Assembly (NCBI GenBank): GCA_005503215.1
Contig: SCNS01000011.1
Span: 1 to 64,000 of the forward strand
Reading direction: 5' to 3'
From: Sphingomonadaceae bacterium 3R27C6
Lineage (GTDB): Bacteria > Pseudomonadota > Alphaproteobacteria > Sphingomonadales > Sphingomonadaceae
Length of the DNA stretch: 64,000 nucleotides
The translations under genes and the position numbers were made by a program. The notes under the pieces are model-generated. The model searched no databases. It was not told the DNA's origin and worked only from the letters and a program-made list of their open reading frames with translations. Shown here piece by piece: positions 9,309 through 18,237 of the stretch. The number at the start of each line of letters is the position of its first letter. The first letter of the stretch is position 1.

Positions 9309-10265
9309 ATGGCGCGCGAGTATTTTTCGGCCCGAAGGGTTCTTGTTACCGGGGGCGCCGGCTTTGTCGGATCCCATCTCATCGATCGGCTGATAGCTGC
9401 GGGCGACGAGGTGCTCTGCGTCGACAATCTGTTCACCGGCGCGAAGGCCAACGTAGCCCATTTGCTCGGCCATCCTCGCTTCGAATTTTTGCGCCACGAT
9501 ATCTGTCTGCCGCTGTTTGTCGAGGTCGATGCGATCTTCAATCTCGCATGTCCGGCGTCCCCCATCCATTATCAGCACGACCCGGTGCAAACGACCAAGG
9601 TCTCGGTCATCGGGTCGATCAACATGCTCGGGCTCGCAAAGCGCATCAAGGTTCCTATTCTTCAGGCCTCGACCAGCGAAGTCTACGGGGATCCGACACA
9701 GCATCCGCAAACCGAAAGCTATTGGGGCAATGTGAATCCGATCGGATTGCGCAGCTGTTATGACGAGGGCAAGCGCTGCGCCGAGACTCTCTTTTTCGAT
9801 TATCATCGTCAACATGGCCTCGACGTGAAGGTGGCGAGGATCTTCAACACCTATGGCCCGCGCATGCATCCGGCGGACGGCCGCGTCGTGTCGAACTTCA
9901 TCATGCAGGCGTTGCGCGGCGAAGATATTACCATTTTCGGCGATGGTTCGCAGACGCGCAGCTTCTGTTACGTCGATGATCTGGTGGAAGGCCTGCTACG
10001 CCTCATGGACTCTCGCGACGGGTTCACCGGGCCGGTCAATATCGGGAATCCGGTCGAATTTACTATCCGCGAATTGGCGGAACTGGTTATCGAGATGACC
10101 GGGGCGGGCTCCAAGCTTGTACAGATGCCCTTGCCGTCCGATGACCCGACACAACGCAAACCCGATATCTCGCTTGCGAGGAGCGAACTGGACTGGGAAC
10201 CGTCGATCGCGCTGCGCGAGGGGCTTGTGAAGACGATCGACTATTTCCGTCGACTAGCCAACTGA
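9309..10265 (+). CDS. UDP-glucuronate decarboxylase-like NAD-dependent epimerase (UXS family)
   Basis: Cytoplasmic extended SDR of 318 residues, probably making UDP-xylose from UDP-glucuronate for the polysaccharide. It has the NAD-binding GGAGFVG at 15-21, the UXS-type segment [12 protein letters not shown] near residues 81-92, the catalytic STSE at 121-124 and the YDEGK pair (Tyr151, Lys155). The later motif [10 protein letters not shown] and the [15 protein letters not shown] segment also match UXS enzymes. A plain 4-epimerase or dehydratase is less likely because of the CPASP and YDEGK motifs. It converges on the GT4 gene with a 12-base overlap. Confidence 0.85.
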   Translation: MAREYFSARRVLVTGGAGFVGSHLIDRLIAAGDEVLCVDNLFTGAKANVAHLLGHPRFEFLRHDICLPLFVEVDAIFNLACPASPIHYQHDPVQTTKVSVIGSINMLGLAKRIKVPILQASTSEVYGDPTQHPQTESYWGNVNPIGLRSCYDEGKRCAETLFFDYHRQHGLDVKVARIFNTYGPRMHPADGRVVSNFIMQALRGEDITIFGDGSQTRSFCYVDDLVEGLLRLMDSRDGFTGPVNIGNPVEFTIRELAELVIEMTGAGSKLVQMPLPSDDPTQRKPDISLARSELDWEPSIALREGLVKTIDYFRRLAN

Positions 10266-11348
10266 AGCCCGAGCGGCGAGCAAGCTGGCGATGAACTCGC
10301 GATACTGATCCGCTATCGTGGACCAGGCGAACCGCTCTATGCCTTCGGGTTGCCCAGCACGCACCGGCCCCTTGGCCAACGCCTTGCGAAGCATCGCAAC
10401 AAGCGCATCGCTGTCTTCCGTGTCGCAGAGAAATTCGGCGCCAGGTCCCAGGATCCAGCGCAGGCGCTCGCTGTCATGGCCGACGACCGGCAGCCCGCTT
10501 GCCCATGCTTCGACAAAAACATTGCCGAAGGATTCCAGAAGCGACAGGTGAAGGAAGGCGTCCGACGAGCGGTACAGCGCCGGCATGTCGGCGGCGGCAA
10601 GGCTCAGCCGCTTGAAACGTCCCGGTAGCAATCTGTCCGCGAGCGCCTGGCCTTCATCGCGCAGCGGGCCGTCTCCGGCAACGACGAGAAACGCATCGTC
10701 GAGCTGCGCGACCGCCCGAATTCCATCGAGGACGCGCTTTGTTTCGATAAAGGCGCTCACCATCAGGATGATCGGGCGATCCTCGGGCAATCCGAAACGG
10801 GCACGCTCCGGCGCACCCGGGTGGAAACGGGAAAGATCGACGCCATTGGGTATCAACGCGCAATGCCACTGGTCGCGATTGCGCTCGAGATAATCCGGAT
10901 TAGTGCACACAAGTCCGTCGCACTGGAAGCTGCGATATTCTGAGTTTGAGGCAAAGGCTGGCCAGTCCCCGTTTTGTGTCACGAAGATCTGCAGCGGCTT
11001 GCTTCGCGATGGCCGCCGCAGCGCCCAATGGGTGAAGGGAAAGGAGCAGGTCACGACGGCGTCATAGTCAGCCGGGCGATAGGCGCTGAGCAGGCCGGGC
11101 GCAAAACTGGCGTCTTCCCACGCTGTCTCGCTGCGAAGCGGAGGGAATTTGGGAAAGCGCTCGAACCTTTCCCTGCGCACCGAAGGCACGGTACGGAATT
11201 GGTAAGCCGCATCGGTCCTGCCAGAGCCCGAACCCATGACCGTGACCGCGTCGCCGCCCCGCGCGATCGCATCGGCAACCGCAAGCAGGGCAACCTCCGC
11301 ACCCCGGTCATAACGATGAAAGCCGGGCAGCGCGAATAAGAGGTTCAT
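10254..11348 (-). CDS. Glycosyltransferase family 4
   Basis: A GT-B enzyme of 364 residues. The N-terminal domain carries the glycine-rich acceptor loop region ([10 protein letters not shown]). The C-terminal GT4 domain has [13 protein letters not shown] near residue 165, an AGDGPLR segment, and the donor-binding [20 protein letters not shown] motif that includes the EX7E pair. It probably adds a sugar to the growing repeat unit on the cytoplasmic face. Its start overlaps the stop of the small membrane protein gene by four bases, so the two are likely co-translated. Confidence 0.88.
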   Translation of the reverse strand: MNLLFALPGFHRYDRGAEVALLAVADAIARGGDAVTVMGSGSGRTDAAYQFRTVPSVRRERFERFPKFPPLRSETAWEDASFAPGLLSAYRPADYDAVVTCSFPFTHWALRRPSRSKPLQIFVTQNGDWPAFASNSEYRSFQCDGLVCTNPDYLERNRDQWHCALIPNGVDLSRFHPGAPERARFGLPEDRPIILMVSAFIETKRVLDGIRAVAQLDDAFLVVAGDGPLRDEGQALADRLLPGRFKRLSLAAADMPALYRSSDAFLHLSLLESFGNVFVEAWASGLPVVGHDSERLRWILGPGAEFLCDTEDSDALVAMLRKALAKGPVRAGQPEGIERFAWSTIADQYREFIASLLAARASVG

Positions 11349-11833
11349 CTACGTTTCAATCCCACTGTCCGGGCCTCGATAAGCGCGCCCGCAACCGTCA
11401 CCGCACCGAGCAACAGCCAAAGCCACCCAATCACCAACAGCCCGCCGGCAGGCCGATAAAGCACTGCATCGATGTCATGCAGCGAAATGGTTTCCAAGAC
11501 AAAAAGCAAAGCGGACAAAAGCGTCGTCGTCGCGGCGGCATTGCGCGGCCGACCGGCTTTGTCGGTGCGCTGACGAAGGAGCGAGGCGATCCCAAGACCC
11601 AGTGCCAGAAGGATCAGCGCAATCTGGACTGGACCGCGACCGGAATAATATTCGCCCATCGCTGCCGCGACGGCATTGTGCAGGCCGTGCCGCAAGCCCA
11701 ACGCACATTCTGCTGCGAAGCAGGCGTTTGCCATGGAAAGCAGCGGCCACGGCCGACAGGCCGTGACCAGGCAGATCAGGGAGGCCAGGCCGAACGAGAT
11801 GACACCAGCCCATTGCGTTGCATCCATGTGCAT
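11345..11833 (-). CDS. Small polytopic membrane protein of the exosortase locus
   Basis: A 162-residue protein with four likely transmembrane helices (about residues 9-25, 68-86, 100-118 and 130-150) and basic loops. I do not recognise a domain with certainty. Its position, translationally coupled to the GT4 gene and inside an exosortase/EpsI locus, fits the small accessory membrane proteins described for exosortase-V-type systems, but I cannot confirm that by sequence alone. An in-frame ATG two codons further in is an equally plausible start. It is divergent from the O-antigen ligase-like gene across 48 bases. Confidence 0.65.
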   Translation of the reverse strand: MHMDATQWAGVISFGLASLICLVTACRPWPLLSMANACFAAECALGLRHGLHNAVAAAMGEYYSGRGPVQIALILLALGLGIASLLRQRTDKAGRPRNAAATTTLLSALLFVLETISLHDIDAVLYRPAGGLLVIGWLWLLLGAVTVAGALIEARTVGLKRR

Positions 11834-11881
11834 CTCATTTCTTCTTCTTTCCGCTCGAAAGCGGGTTACAACCTTCGCGTG

Positions 11882-13255
11882 ATGCTCGCCCTATATAGCT
11901 GTTGGATCTTGGCTGCGCTCTGCCTGTTCCGGTTCGTGCGCCGGGACGTGGCGATCTGGATCGTCATCTTCGGTGGCTGGCTCGTGCTTCCGCCCGGAAA
12001 TTACGTCGATCCCGGCGACCCGCGCGTCCTGCCCTACTGGATCGTCGGCGGAGCTCTTCCCTCTGACATCCTGTTCGCCAAGGCATGGACGGCGCCGGCC
12101 ATCGCAACTCTCTGCGCGCTGATCTTCGACCGCGGCCGATGGCGCGAATTGCGGTTTGTCCCGATCGATATCCCCATCCTCCTCTTTTGCGCCTGGCCTT
12201 CGGGGCAGGCGCTTTTCACAGGGCCTGCCGATCCCGCCGGTCTTGCAAGCGCCGCATATCTCGCTGGAGTATGGGGCTTGCCCTGGCTGATCGCCAAGCT
12301 CTATCTGCGCGACCTCAACGATGCGGTCCGTTTTGCAGGGGCGCTTGCGTATCTATCGCTGGCGCTCGTTCCCGTAGCCGTGATCGAGGGCGTGACAAGC
12401 TGGCGGCTGCACAGCGCGCTTCTGGGCGTGCACCCGTTCACATTCGACGGCATGACGCGATATGCCGGGTTCCGGCCTCAGGGCTTGTTCGAGCACGGCA
12501 ATCAATATGGGATATGGTGCGCCGGGGCGACCTTGGCGGCTTGCTGGCGGCTGCGCGAAGAGTGGGGAGGGAAGGGGCGGCTCCGGTGGTCCGTCGTGGC
12601 GACGGTTCTCTGCCTCATGACGCTGATGTCGCAGTCGGTTGGCGCGATTATCCTGCTCGCGGCGTGCGGTGCGATACTCATCGTCCCCGGCATTCCGAAC
12701 CTGGCAAAAATTATCCTTCCGCTGGGAATCGCGGCATCGCTTGGACTTGGCGCCCTCCATATAAGCGGCGCCATGCCGTTGCGGTCTCTGGCGGACAGGA
12801 CGGTCGCGGGCCAGGCGGCGCAAGATGCTTTTCGCGCACTTGGCCGCCAGTCGCTTCCCTGGCGCATCGGTCAGGACCTCAAGACAATCCCGATCATCCA
12901 GGAGAATTGGATTGTCGGTCATGCGCGCTGGGACTGGTTCGAGCCGGCGCACAGCCGCCCCTGGGGGCTCCCCCTGCTGCTACTCGGTCAATTCGGTCTA
13001 GTGGGCTTTGCCTGTCTAACCGCGTCGTTAATCGCCGCCGTTTTTCGCCATATGACGAGGGCGGCATTGGGCAGCGCCCCCGAAAGGCTTTTTGCCACTT
13101 TGCTCTTGCTGTTTGCCGGCGATGCGCTGCTCAACAGCTTTCTTTTTTACCCTGCGATACTGGCCGCAGGCGCGGCCGCGGCAACACGACATGGCCAGCA
13201 GAGTCTTACGACCGCCCGGGCGAGCCAAACGCCCCGTCCCGCGCGCTCCGCTTGA
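11882..13255 (+). CDS. O-antigen ligase/Wzy polymerase-like membrane protein
   Basis: A hydrophobic 457-residue protein with about ten to twelve membrane segments and a large periplasmic loop in the second half, the layout of the Wzy/WaaL family. The segment GFRPQGLFEHGNQYGIW near residues 200-216 resembles the conserved region of exosortase-locus polymerases. It probably polymerises repeat units or ligates the finished chain. The open frame extends 405 bases upstream, but that part lies antisense to the small membrane protein and has no membrane character, so I start at ATG 11882. GTG 11879 is an alternative. Confidence 0.75.
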   Translation: MLALYSCWILAALCLFRFVRRDVAIWIVIFGGWLVLPPGNYVDPGDPRVLPYWIVGGALPSDILFAKAWTAPAIATLCALIFDRGRWRELRFVPIDIPILLFCAWPSGQALFTGPADPAGLASAAYLAGVWGLPWLIAKLYLRDLNDAVRFAGALAYLSLALVPVAVIEGVTSWRLHSALLGVHPFTFDGMTRYAGFRPQGLFEHGNQYGIWCAGATLAACWRLREEWGGKGRLRWSVVATVLCLMTLMSQSVGAIILLAACGAILIVPGIPNLAKIILPLGIAASLGLGALHISGAMPLRSLADRTVAGQAAQDAFRALGRQSLPWRIGQDLKTIPIIQENWIVGHARWDWFEPAHSRPWGLPLLLLGQFGLVGFACLTASLIAAVFRHMTRAALGSAPERLFATLLLLFAGDALLNSFLFYPAILAAGAAAATRHGQQSLTTARASQTPRPARSA

Positions 13256-13263
13256 CCCAGTCG

Positions 13264-14106
13264 TTATTTTTTGGAGGCTGAAGCCGGGGAATTGGCCGCA
13301 GGGGCGAACCCCGGTTGATATTCGATCTCCGCTGCGGCCCGGCTCTGCTTCAGCCGCTGCTGGATCGTATCGGTAAGCTGCTTGTTGCGAATAGCCTGGA
13401 CCGCGATCGGTCTCGCGTTGGCCGGCGAAACCGGTTCGGCGCGTTCACCGGTTATAACGCCGACGGTCACGACGCCATTTTCCGGAATCACGAAGGGTTC
13501 GCCGGCCGGCAGGGCCTGAATTTGTTGAAGGCGTTGCTGTCCGAGCGCTGCGGAATCCACTTGCGTATTATCGCGGCGGAACTCGATGCCCATCTGCTGA
13601 AGTCGCGCCGCGACAGCATCCATCGAATGATCATTCTCGAGCGCCTTCAGCTGATCCGGGTTCTTGGGCAGGGCGAACTGAATGCGGTCGACTATGAGCT
13701 GCTTGCGATTGCCGAACATGACGGGATTGTCCGCAATGAATTTGTCGATTTCCTGCTGCCCGGGCACCTTGAGAGCGCGCTCGGCTCGCTGTCCCATAAG
13801 CTGGACGAGGAGCGCATCGCGCAGTTGGCGTTCGCGCAAAAGATAGTCCGGCGTCTTGTCTAGTTCGTCATCGCGGGCAGCTTGCGCGAGCAACCGGCGC
13901 TCGACGATCCGCTGGAGCGCGGCCTGCTGCACGGCTTTCTTGTCGACGCCTTCGGGGATGGCCGTGCTGCCAAGCTCCGCGTTGATTTCCTGCAAAGTGA
14001 TCTCTTCGCCATTGACGACCGCCGCGACCTGACCCGTCGCCTCTTTTCCGCAGCCCGCCACCGACAGGGTCGTAAGTGCCAATGCAATGCTGATATTGCG
14101 GTTCAA
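13264..14106 (-). CDS. EpsD-like peptidyl-prolyl cis-trans isomerase lipoprotein
   Basis: A periplasmic chaperone/isomerase of about 280 residues, related to the SurA/PpiC-type EpsD family found next to EpsI and exosortase genes. It has a short signal sequence with lipobox LSVAGC (Cys19), a SurA-like N-terminal helical domain (VVNGEEITLQEINAEL onward) and a C-terminal region where a parvulin fold would sit. Classical parvulin active-site residues are not obvious, so it may act mainly as a chaperone. The start is a TTG with AAGGA upstream, placed four bases after the EpsI stop. The longer open frame would overlap EpsI and is rejected. Confidence 0.8.
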   Translation of the reverse strand: MNRNISIALALTTLSVAGCGKEATGQVAAVVNGEEITLQEINAELGSTAIPEGVDKKAVQQAALQRIVERRLLAQAARDDELDKTPDYLLRERQLRDALLVQLMGQRAERALKVPGQQEIDKFIADNPVMFGNRKQLIVDRIQFALPKNPDQLKALENDHSMDAVAARLQQMGIEFRRDNTQVDSAALGQQRLQQIQALPAGEPFVIPENGVVTVGVITGERAEPVSPANARPIAVQAIRNKQLTDTIQQRLKQSRAAAEIEYQPGFAPAANSPASASKK

Positions 14107-14110
14107 TGCC

Positions 14111-14824
14111 TTATCCTTTCGAATCTGGTCCGAGCAGCAGGCGCTGCATTCGAGGGTTTGAGTTTTCGATGAATTCACGCGAGAAGCCGGCGAGCAATGG
14201 TTGCGCTTCCTGCCGGTCGATACCAAGCGCCGAGACGCGCATCATCATCCCATCGGGAATGTCGCCCGCAAGATTGGCGCGAATAACGGCAGCTCGCTGC
14301 TCGCTCCACTTGCGCGGATAGGATGCGCCGAGCCGCGTAAAATAGGCCACTTGCTCGACACGGTTGGGTGCCGTCGCCGTAAAGAAGTTCGCGGGAACGT
14401 CCTTGCCGCTCGCCTCGAGCATGATGTCGAGGGTGTCGCTAAGTACAAAGCCTCCGACGGGATAGCAAAATTCCGGACGGTGGACCTGCAAAACGCCATC
14501 TTGCGCATTGTTATACGCCAGTAGCAGCATGACCGGCGGCCGATCCGGCGCTGTATAAACGCGGGTGACGAGGTTGTCGTAGAGGCGATCGCGAAGCGCG
14601 TCTGGAGGTGGAAGCACGACCCCGCTCTGCGACACCGACTTCCAGTTGCCGAACTGTTCGGGAACCCAGCTCTCGAAGTTTTTCTCCGCAACCACCGGAT
14701 TGGCGATGGCTGGCTGACGAACGAATGCGATCGCCGATGCGCCGCCAAGAACCGCACCCAAAAGCATGTTGCGCCGGGAGAGAGCGAGATTGGCGATTCC
14801 GCCGTCGTCCGCGTGGTCAGCCAT
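14111..14824 (-). CDS. epsI: Exosortase-associated protein EpsI
   Basis: A 237-residue periplasmic protein of the EpsI family (DUF3485), the regular partner of exosortases; its biochemical role is unsettled. Conserved features are FGNWKS near residue 58, the H115-RPEF-C120-YP motif and a late GIDR segment. The N-terminus reads SRRNML (16-21) followed by a hydrophobic stretch, which resembles a twin-arginine signal. I start at ATG 14824, which has GGAG seven bases upstream and overlaps the exosortase stop by eight bases. The context (exosortase, EpsI, EpsD) is a complete small operon. Confidence 0.9.
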   Translation of the reverse strand: MADHADDGGIANLALSRRNMLLGAVLGGASAIAFVRQPAIANPVVAEKNFESWVPEQFGNWKSVSQSGVVLPPPDALRDRLYDNLVTRVYTAPDRPPVMLLLAYNNAQDGVLQVHRPEFCYPVGGFVLSDTLDIMLEASGKDVPANFFTATAPNRVEQVAYFTRLGASYPRKWSEQRAAVIRANLAGDIPDGMMMRVSALGIDRQEAQPLLAGFSREFIENSNPRMQRLLLGPDSKG

Positions 14825-15728
14825 GAGAAGGCTCCGTTGTTTTGGCAATGTAACGATCCCACAGCGGCTTCAAGATGATATCGAGCGCGAAAATCGTCAT
14901 CAGTGCGATCGCGAACATCAAAATGCCGGCGAAGTTGTGCAAGAAGCCCTGCGCCGCTGCTTCGCCCGCATGATAAGTTAGAAGGATGAGGATGAGTACG
15001 CGGAAGAAGTTCGCCACCAATGCGACGGGAACGATCAGGAGGACAAGCAACAGCGCATATTGCCAGTGAGCCTGATGCCGCATGTAAATATAGAAGAGCG
15101 AAATCGCGGATAGCGAGATAATGGAGTTGATGCCCGAGCAAGCCGCGGCCACCAGAAGCTCATATTGTCCTATGAAGATGCGCACGCCTTCGCCGCCGAT
15201 AGGATATCCGAATATGTCGAGGAACCATATCGCTGCCTCGGACAGCCAGATCTTCATGGGAACGGTAACGAAGGCCACGACAGTTTCTGGAGGCGGGAAA
15301 ATGAAAGCGAGATAGAAGAGAGGAAACCAGAGCTTCTTCATCGCCTCGAGGCCGACCAGGCTGTACAGGATCACGAGCAGGATCGCGTACATGAGATAAC
15401 CTTCGATCTCGACGATCTGCGTGATCCGAGTGAAAATCTGCATCGGGATCAATACGGCGAGCACGATCCAGACCGGCGCCGATGCGGCGGGCACAGCGAG
15501 ATGCGAAATCTCTTTCCAGCGACGATAAAGGAGCCAGAGGCCCGTCACCAGGACGATCGGGCCGTGGGCGCCCTCTTCTCCCGTCCAAGACTGGCGCACG
15601 ACGAACAACATCGTGGGAACGGAAAAAATCAGGACACCGATCGCGAGCGCGATTGTCCCGGCCGAAAGCTTTCGCGCAAAGGGACCTGAAAGACCCGGTC
15701 GAGCTTCTATGTCGGCGGCAGTAGCCAT
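14817..15728 (-). CDS. xrt: Exosortase, probably the V-type of sphingomonads
   Basis: Inner-membrane transpeptidase-like enzyme of 303 residues predicted to cleave and sort proteins with PEP-CTERM tails. The family triad is visible: Cys197 in VAAACSGINS, Arg243 in VANFFRVL and His264 in GFLHNFAG. These lie in the predicted order within about eight membrane helices. The FIFPPPE segment near residues 143-148 is also typical. The V-type label is inferred from the PEPxxWA substrate and the neighbouring EpsI, not from a search. It is the first gene of the exosortase-EpsI-EpsD operon and is divergent from the wall hydrolase gene. Confidence 0.93.
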   Translation of the reverse strand: MATAADIEARPGLSGPFARKLSAGTIALAIGVLIFSVPTMLFVVRQSWTGEEGAHGPIVLVTGLWLLYRRWKEISHLAVPAASAPVWIVLAVLIPMQIFTRITQIVEIEGYLMYAILLVILYSLVGLEAMKKLWFPLFYLAFIFPPPETVVAFVTVPMKIWLSEAAIWFLDIFGYPIGGEGVRIFIGQYELLVAAACSGINSIISLSAISLFYIYMRHQAHWQYALLLVLLIVPVALVANFFRVLILILLTYHAGEAAAQGFLHNFAGILMFAIALMTIFALDIILKPLWDRYIAKTTEPSHG

Positions 15729-15911
15729 TACTTACCTGACTTGAGTTTCGACCCTGCGATAGAGCAATTGGCGAGATGTGCCAACGCCTGTATCCGAATA
15801 AACCGTATCGCGACGGGACAGAAGCCCGTATCGGTGCGCGTTGTCCCTATGGACCCGGCTTATGCTTTCACTTAGCAGCGTATGATTATATTCGATGGTA
15901 AAGCGCGGACG

Positions 15912-16925
15912 ATGCAAAAGCTGATATTGAAACGCCGGCGCGATCGCCGCCGGGCTGTGATCGTAGGCGGATTGCTTCTCGTGGCTTCCGTCATCGCCGC
16001 AGCCTCCTGGTGGTGGTTTACCGATGGTATTGGCTCAGGTCGCCTAGCCTCGGCGGACGCGCAGCGACGGGCGGCTGCGGTTGCGAACGCGACGCCTCCC
16101 GCGCCGCCTCCCCAGATCTACAAGCCCCTCGCACCCGACGATGCCATAGCGGAAAACGCGACCTTGCCATTTTCCACGGCTCCGATTGAACGGGCACTTC
16201 CGCTCGTCGTGCCGTTGAGCGCGTCGGCGTTCGTCGGACGCCGTTCGGCCATCGATTGCCTGACGGCGGCGATCTATTATGAGGCCGCGCAGGAAACCGA
16301 GACGGGCAAGCGCGGTGTCGCGCAGGTTATCCTGAACCGGGCGCGCCATCCTGCCTTCCCGAACAGCATCTGCGGCGTCGTCTATCAGGGGTCCGAACGA
16401 AAGACCGGTTGTCAGTTCACGTTCACCTGCGACGGGAGTCTGGCGCGGAAGCCATCGCGCGCTGGCTGGGAGGCGGCACGCCGCGTCGCGCTGGCGGCGC
16501 TGTCTGGCTATGTAGAACCGAGCGTCGGCATGGCGACCCATTATCATGCCGATTATGTCGTGCCTTACTGGGCTTCGTCGCTCGCGAAAATCGCGCAGGT
16601 CGACCACCATATATTCTACCGCTGGTCGGGATCCTGGGGGCGCCGCGCCGCGTTTGCTCAGTCAGTCAGCCAAGAGCAATTGCTTGCCGACCAGCCGCAG
16701 ATAGCGGGAATGACCGACCTGGGAATGAACCCCGTCGAACCTCTTCCATATTCTGACGTCACACTGCCGGCTTCACGAATAATCGCCGACGAGGGGCGGG
16801 GAGCCTTATCAAGAGGCGAGGCAACCTCGCTTTCGGGGCCGGCAGTCACGCCTTCGATCAGGGCCGATGAAACGGCCGAGAAGCCCGCGGCCGATATGGC
16901 AAAAGGGGCTCTGAAGGTAGATTGA
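15912..16925 (+). CDS. SleB/CwlJ-family cell wall hydrolase
   Basis: A membrane-anchored peptidoglycan hydrolase of about 337 residues. A basic N-terminus (KRRRDRRR) precedes one membrane helix at 15-36, then a Pro/Ala linker, then the Hydrolase_2 domain at about 112-245. The probable catalytic Glu124 lies in the IYYEA motif, and the CQFTFTCDG and THYHADYV segments are family signatures. The C-terminal 85 residues are low-complexity. An ATG at 15882 in the same frame is possible, but neither start has a strong ribosome site. The last 268 bases lie antisense to the CAP-domain gene. Confidence 0.85.
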   Translation: MQKLILKRRRDRRRAVIVGGLLLVASVIAAASWWWFTDGIGSGRLASADAQRRAAAVANATPPAPPPQIYKPLAPDDAIAENATLPFSTAPIERALPLVVPLSASAFVGRRSAIDCLTAAIYYEAAQETETGKRGVAQVILNRARHPAFPNSICGVVYQGSERKTGCQFTFTCDGSLARKPSRAGWEAARRVALAALSGYVEPSVGMATHYHADYVVPYWASSLAKIAQVDHHIFYRWSGSWGRRAAFAQSVSQEQLLADQPQIAGMTDLGMNPVEPLPYSDVTLPASRIIADEGRGALSRGEATSLSGPAVTPSIRADETAEKPAADMAKGALKVD

Positions 16926-17488
16926 CCCGGGTCGGGAGTGGCGAAATTCTTGCTCCATGAACGGCCAAATGGGTCACGGCCCTTCACATTGCCGGGCTCG
17001 CTGTAGCGGCAAACGAGGATTTCCTCGGCACCGAGGCGGCTTAGTCCGCAACCGACTTCTCCCGAGCGGCCCCAGATCAGCTGAGTATAATGCGAGACGT
17101 CCTGGGGGCGGCCGGTGCGGCTGTTCGCCGGAAAGACCCCTGGAACGAAATCCTTTTTTTCTGCGATCCATAGTTCGACCATGGACTCGGGCATGAAAGC
17201 GTCGCTCGTTCCACCCCAGATATTCTCGCCCTCGAGCGGTCGGCCGGGAGTATTGGGAGAATGTTCGAATTTTCCGGTTGCCGAAAGATGATCGGCCCAA
17301 GCCTGTGCCCGGCCGGCTAGCTCATCATTCCAGCGAAGCGCAGGAACACCAGCGAGCGCACGTTCGCGGTTGTGGCTCGCAAGGAGGCGGTCGTTCAGAC
17401 CGCCGAGCCTCGACTGAGCGCCCGTCAGAAGTGCGGCAGCCGCCGCAAGAAACGCAATTTTGCCCGCCGTGTTGATGAGCCGTTGCAT
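16658..17488 (-). CDS. CAP (SCP/PR1)-domain secreted protein with an unusual C-terminal extension
   Basis: A 276-residue secreted protein. A signal peptide (cleavage near residue 23-25) is followed by a CAP domain at about 32-175, with HNRERALAGVPALRW, the HSPN segment, GENIWGG, HYTQLIWG and CRYSEPGNVKG. Bacterial CAP proteins normally stop soon after that last motif. Here the frame continues for about 95 residues of low-complexity sequence that lie entirely antisense to the 3' part of the wall hydrolase gene. Either the natural stop was lost or a sequence error lies near 16930-16960. The CAP domain itself looks intact. Confidence 0.8.
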   Translation of the reverse strand: MQRLINTAGKIAFLAAAAALLTGAQSRLGGLNDRLLASHNRERALAGVPALRWNDELAGRAQAWADHLSATGKFEHSPNTPGRPLEGENIWGGTSDAFMPESMVELWIAEKKDFVPGVFPANSRTGRPQDVSHYTQLIWGRSGEVGCGLSRLGAEEILVCRYSEPGNVKGRDPFGRSWSKNFATPDPGQSTFRAPFAISAAGFSAVSSALIEGVTAGPESEVASPLDKAPRPSSAIIREAGSVTSEYGRGSTGFIPRSVIPAICGWSASNCSWLTD

Positions 17489-17565
17489 GCCAAATCCCCA
17501 AGAAACTCGGGGACGCTACGTCGACGCGTCCTAAAACAACGTCGCAAGCTTTGGTTAATTCGGCG

Positions 17566-18237
17566 TTAGCGCGTTTCCCGGCGGCTCGCGTGCATCGGAT
17601 TGGCGGTCGAACGCGTAATCTGGACTTCGTCGCCCTGTTCTGCCGCCGCGAACAGAAGGCGCGCGAAATCCACCGGCAAGCCTATGCATCCATGGGTGGC
17701 GCGCCGGCTCGACATCGGGCTTCCGTGCAAGGCGACGCCCGTGTTCGTGATGAACAGCGAATATGGCATGGGCGCGTCGTAAGCGCGCGAGTGGTAGTCG
17801 CGGTGCTTCGAGAGGATAGGAAAGGTGCCGATCGGCGATTGCATCGTGTCGGCCCCATAGACGATCACCGATGTTCCGATCTCGTGGCCCCCGCGAAAAA
17901 CCGAGATGAGCTGGGTCCGTAAATCCACCCAAATGGTAACCTTGCCCGGTGCGACGCCTTTTTCGTCCCACTTATATTCCCCATGCCGCATCCTGCCCGT
18001 CGTCGCCAAAAGCGACTTCGTTCCAGAAGGGAGAACTCCGGCCCGCGTTGCAGTCAAAAGTTGAGCCGGTGTAAGCAACTCTCTGCCATCGCCAATGAAT
18101 GATGAACTGGCCAGTTCAGGGGCGGTTGTAATGGCAGGCCGGGAAGCCGCCGGATCAGCTATTGTGCTGTTCCCTATGATAACTCCGCCGATCGCACCCA
18201 AGGCAATCAGCAGTGCAGCAATCAGGCCGCGTCGCAT
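17566..18237 (-). CDS. L,D-transpeptidase (YkuD family)
   Basis: A periplasmic peptidoglycan cross-linking or anchoring enzyme of 223 residues. It has an N-terminal membrane anchor (8-22) and a YkuD domain at about 98-212, with the motif HG at 171-172 followed by THGC at 181-184, giving catalytic Cys184 and its histidine. I start at ATG 18237, which removes an improbable N-terminus and leaves a 16-base overlap with the stop of the PEP-CTERM gene. That overlap suggests the two genes are co-transcribed. The family can also attach proteins to peptidoglycan, which is of interest beside an exosortase substrate. Confidence 0.88.
   Translation of the reverse strand: MRRGLIAALLIALGAIGGVIIGNSTIADPAASRPAITTAPELASSSFIGDGRELLTPAQLLTATRAGVLPSGTKSLLATTGRMRHGEYKWDEKGVAPGKVTIWVDLRTQLISVFRGGHEIGTSVIVYGADTMQSPIGTFPILSKHRDYHSRAYDAPMPYSLFITNTGVALHGSPMSSRRATHGCIGLPVDFARLLFAAAEQGDEVQITRSTANPMHASRRETR

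Noticed and set aside
11477..11881. N-terminal extension of the O-antigen ligase-like frame
   Set aside because: It is hydrophilic, lies antisense to the small membrane protein gene and precedes a natural membrane-helix start at 11882.
15732..15800. A sigma-54-like promoter upstream of the exosortase gene
   Set aside because: A TGGCAC half-site is present, but the GC dinucleotide at the required ten-base spacing from GG is missing.
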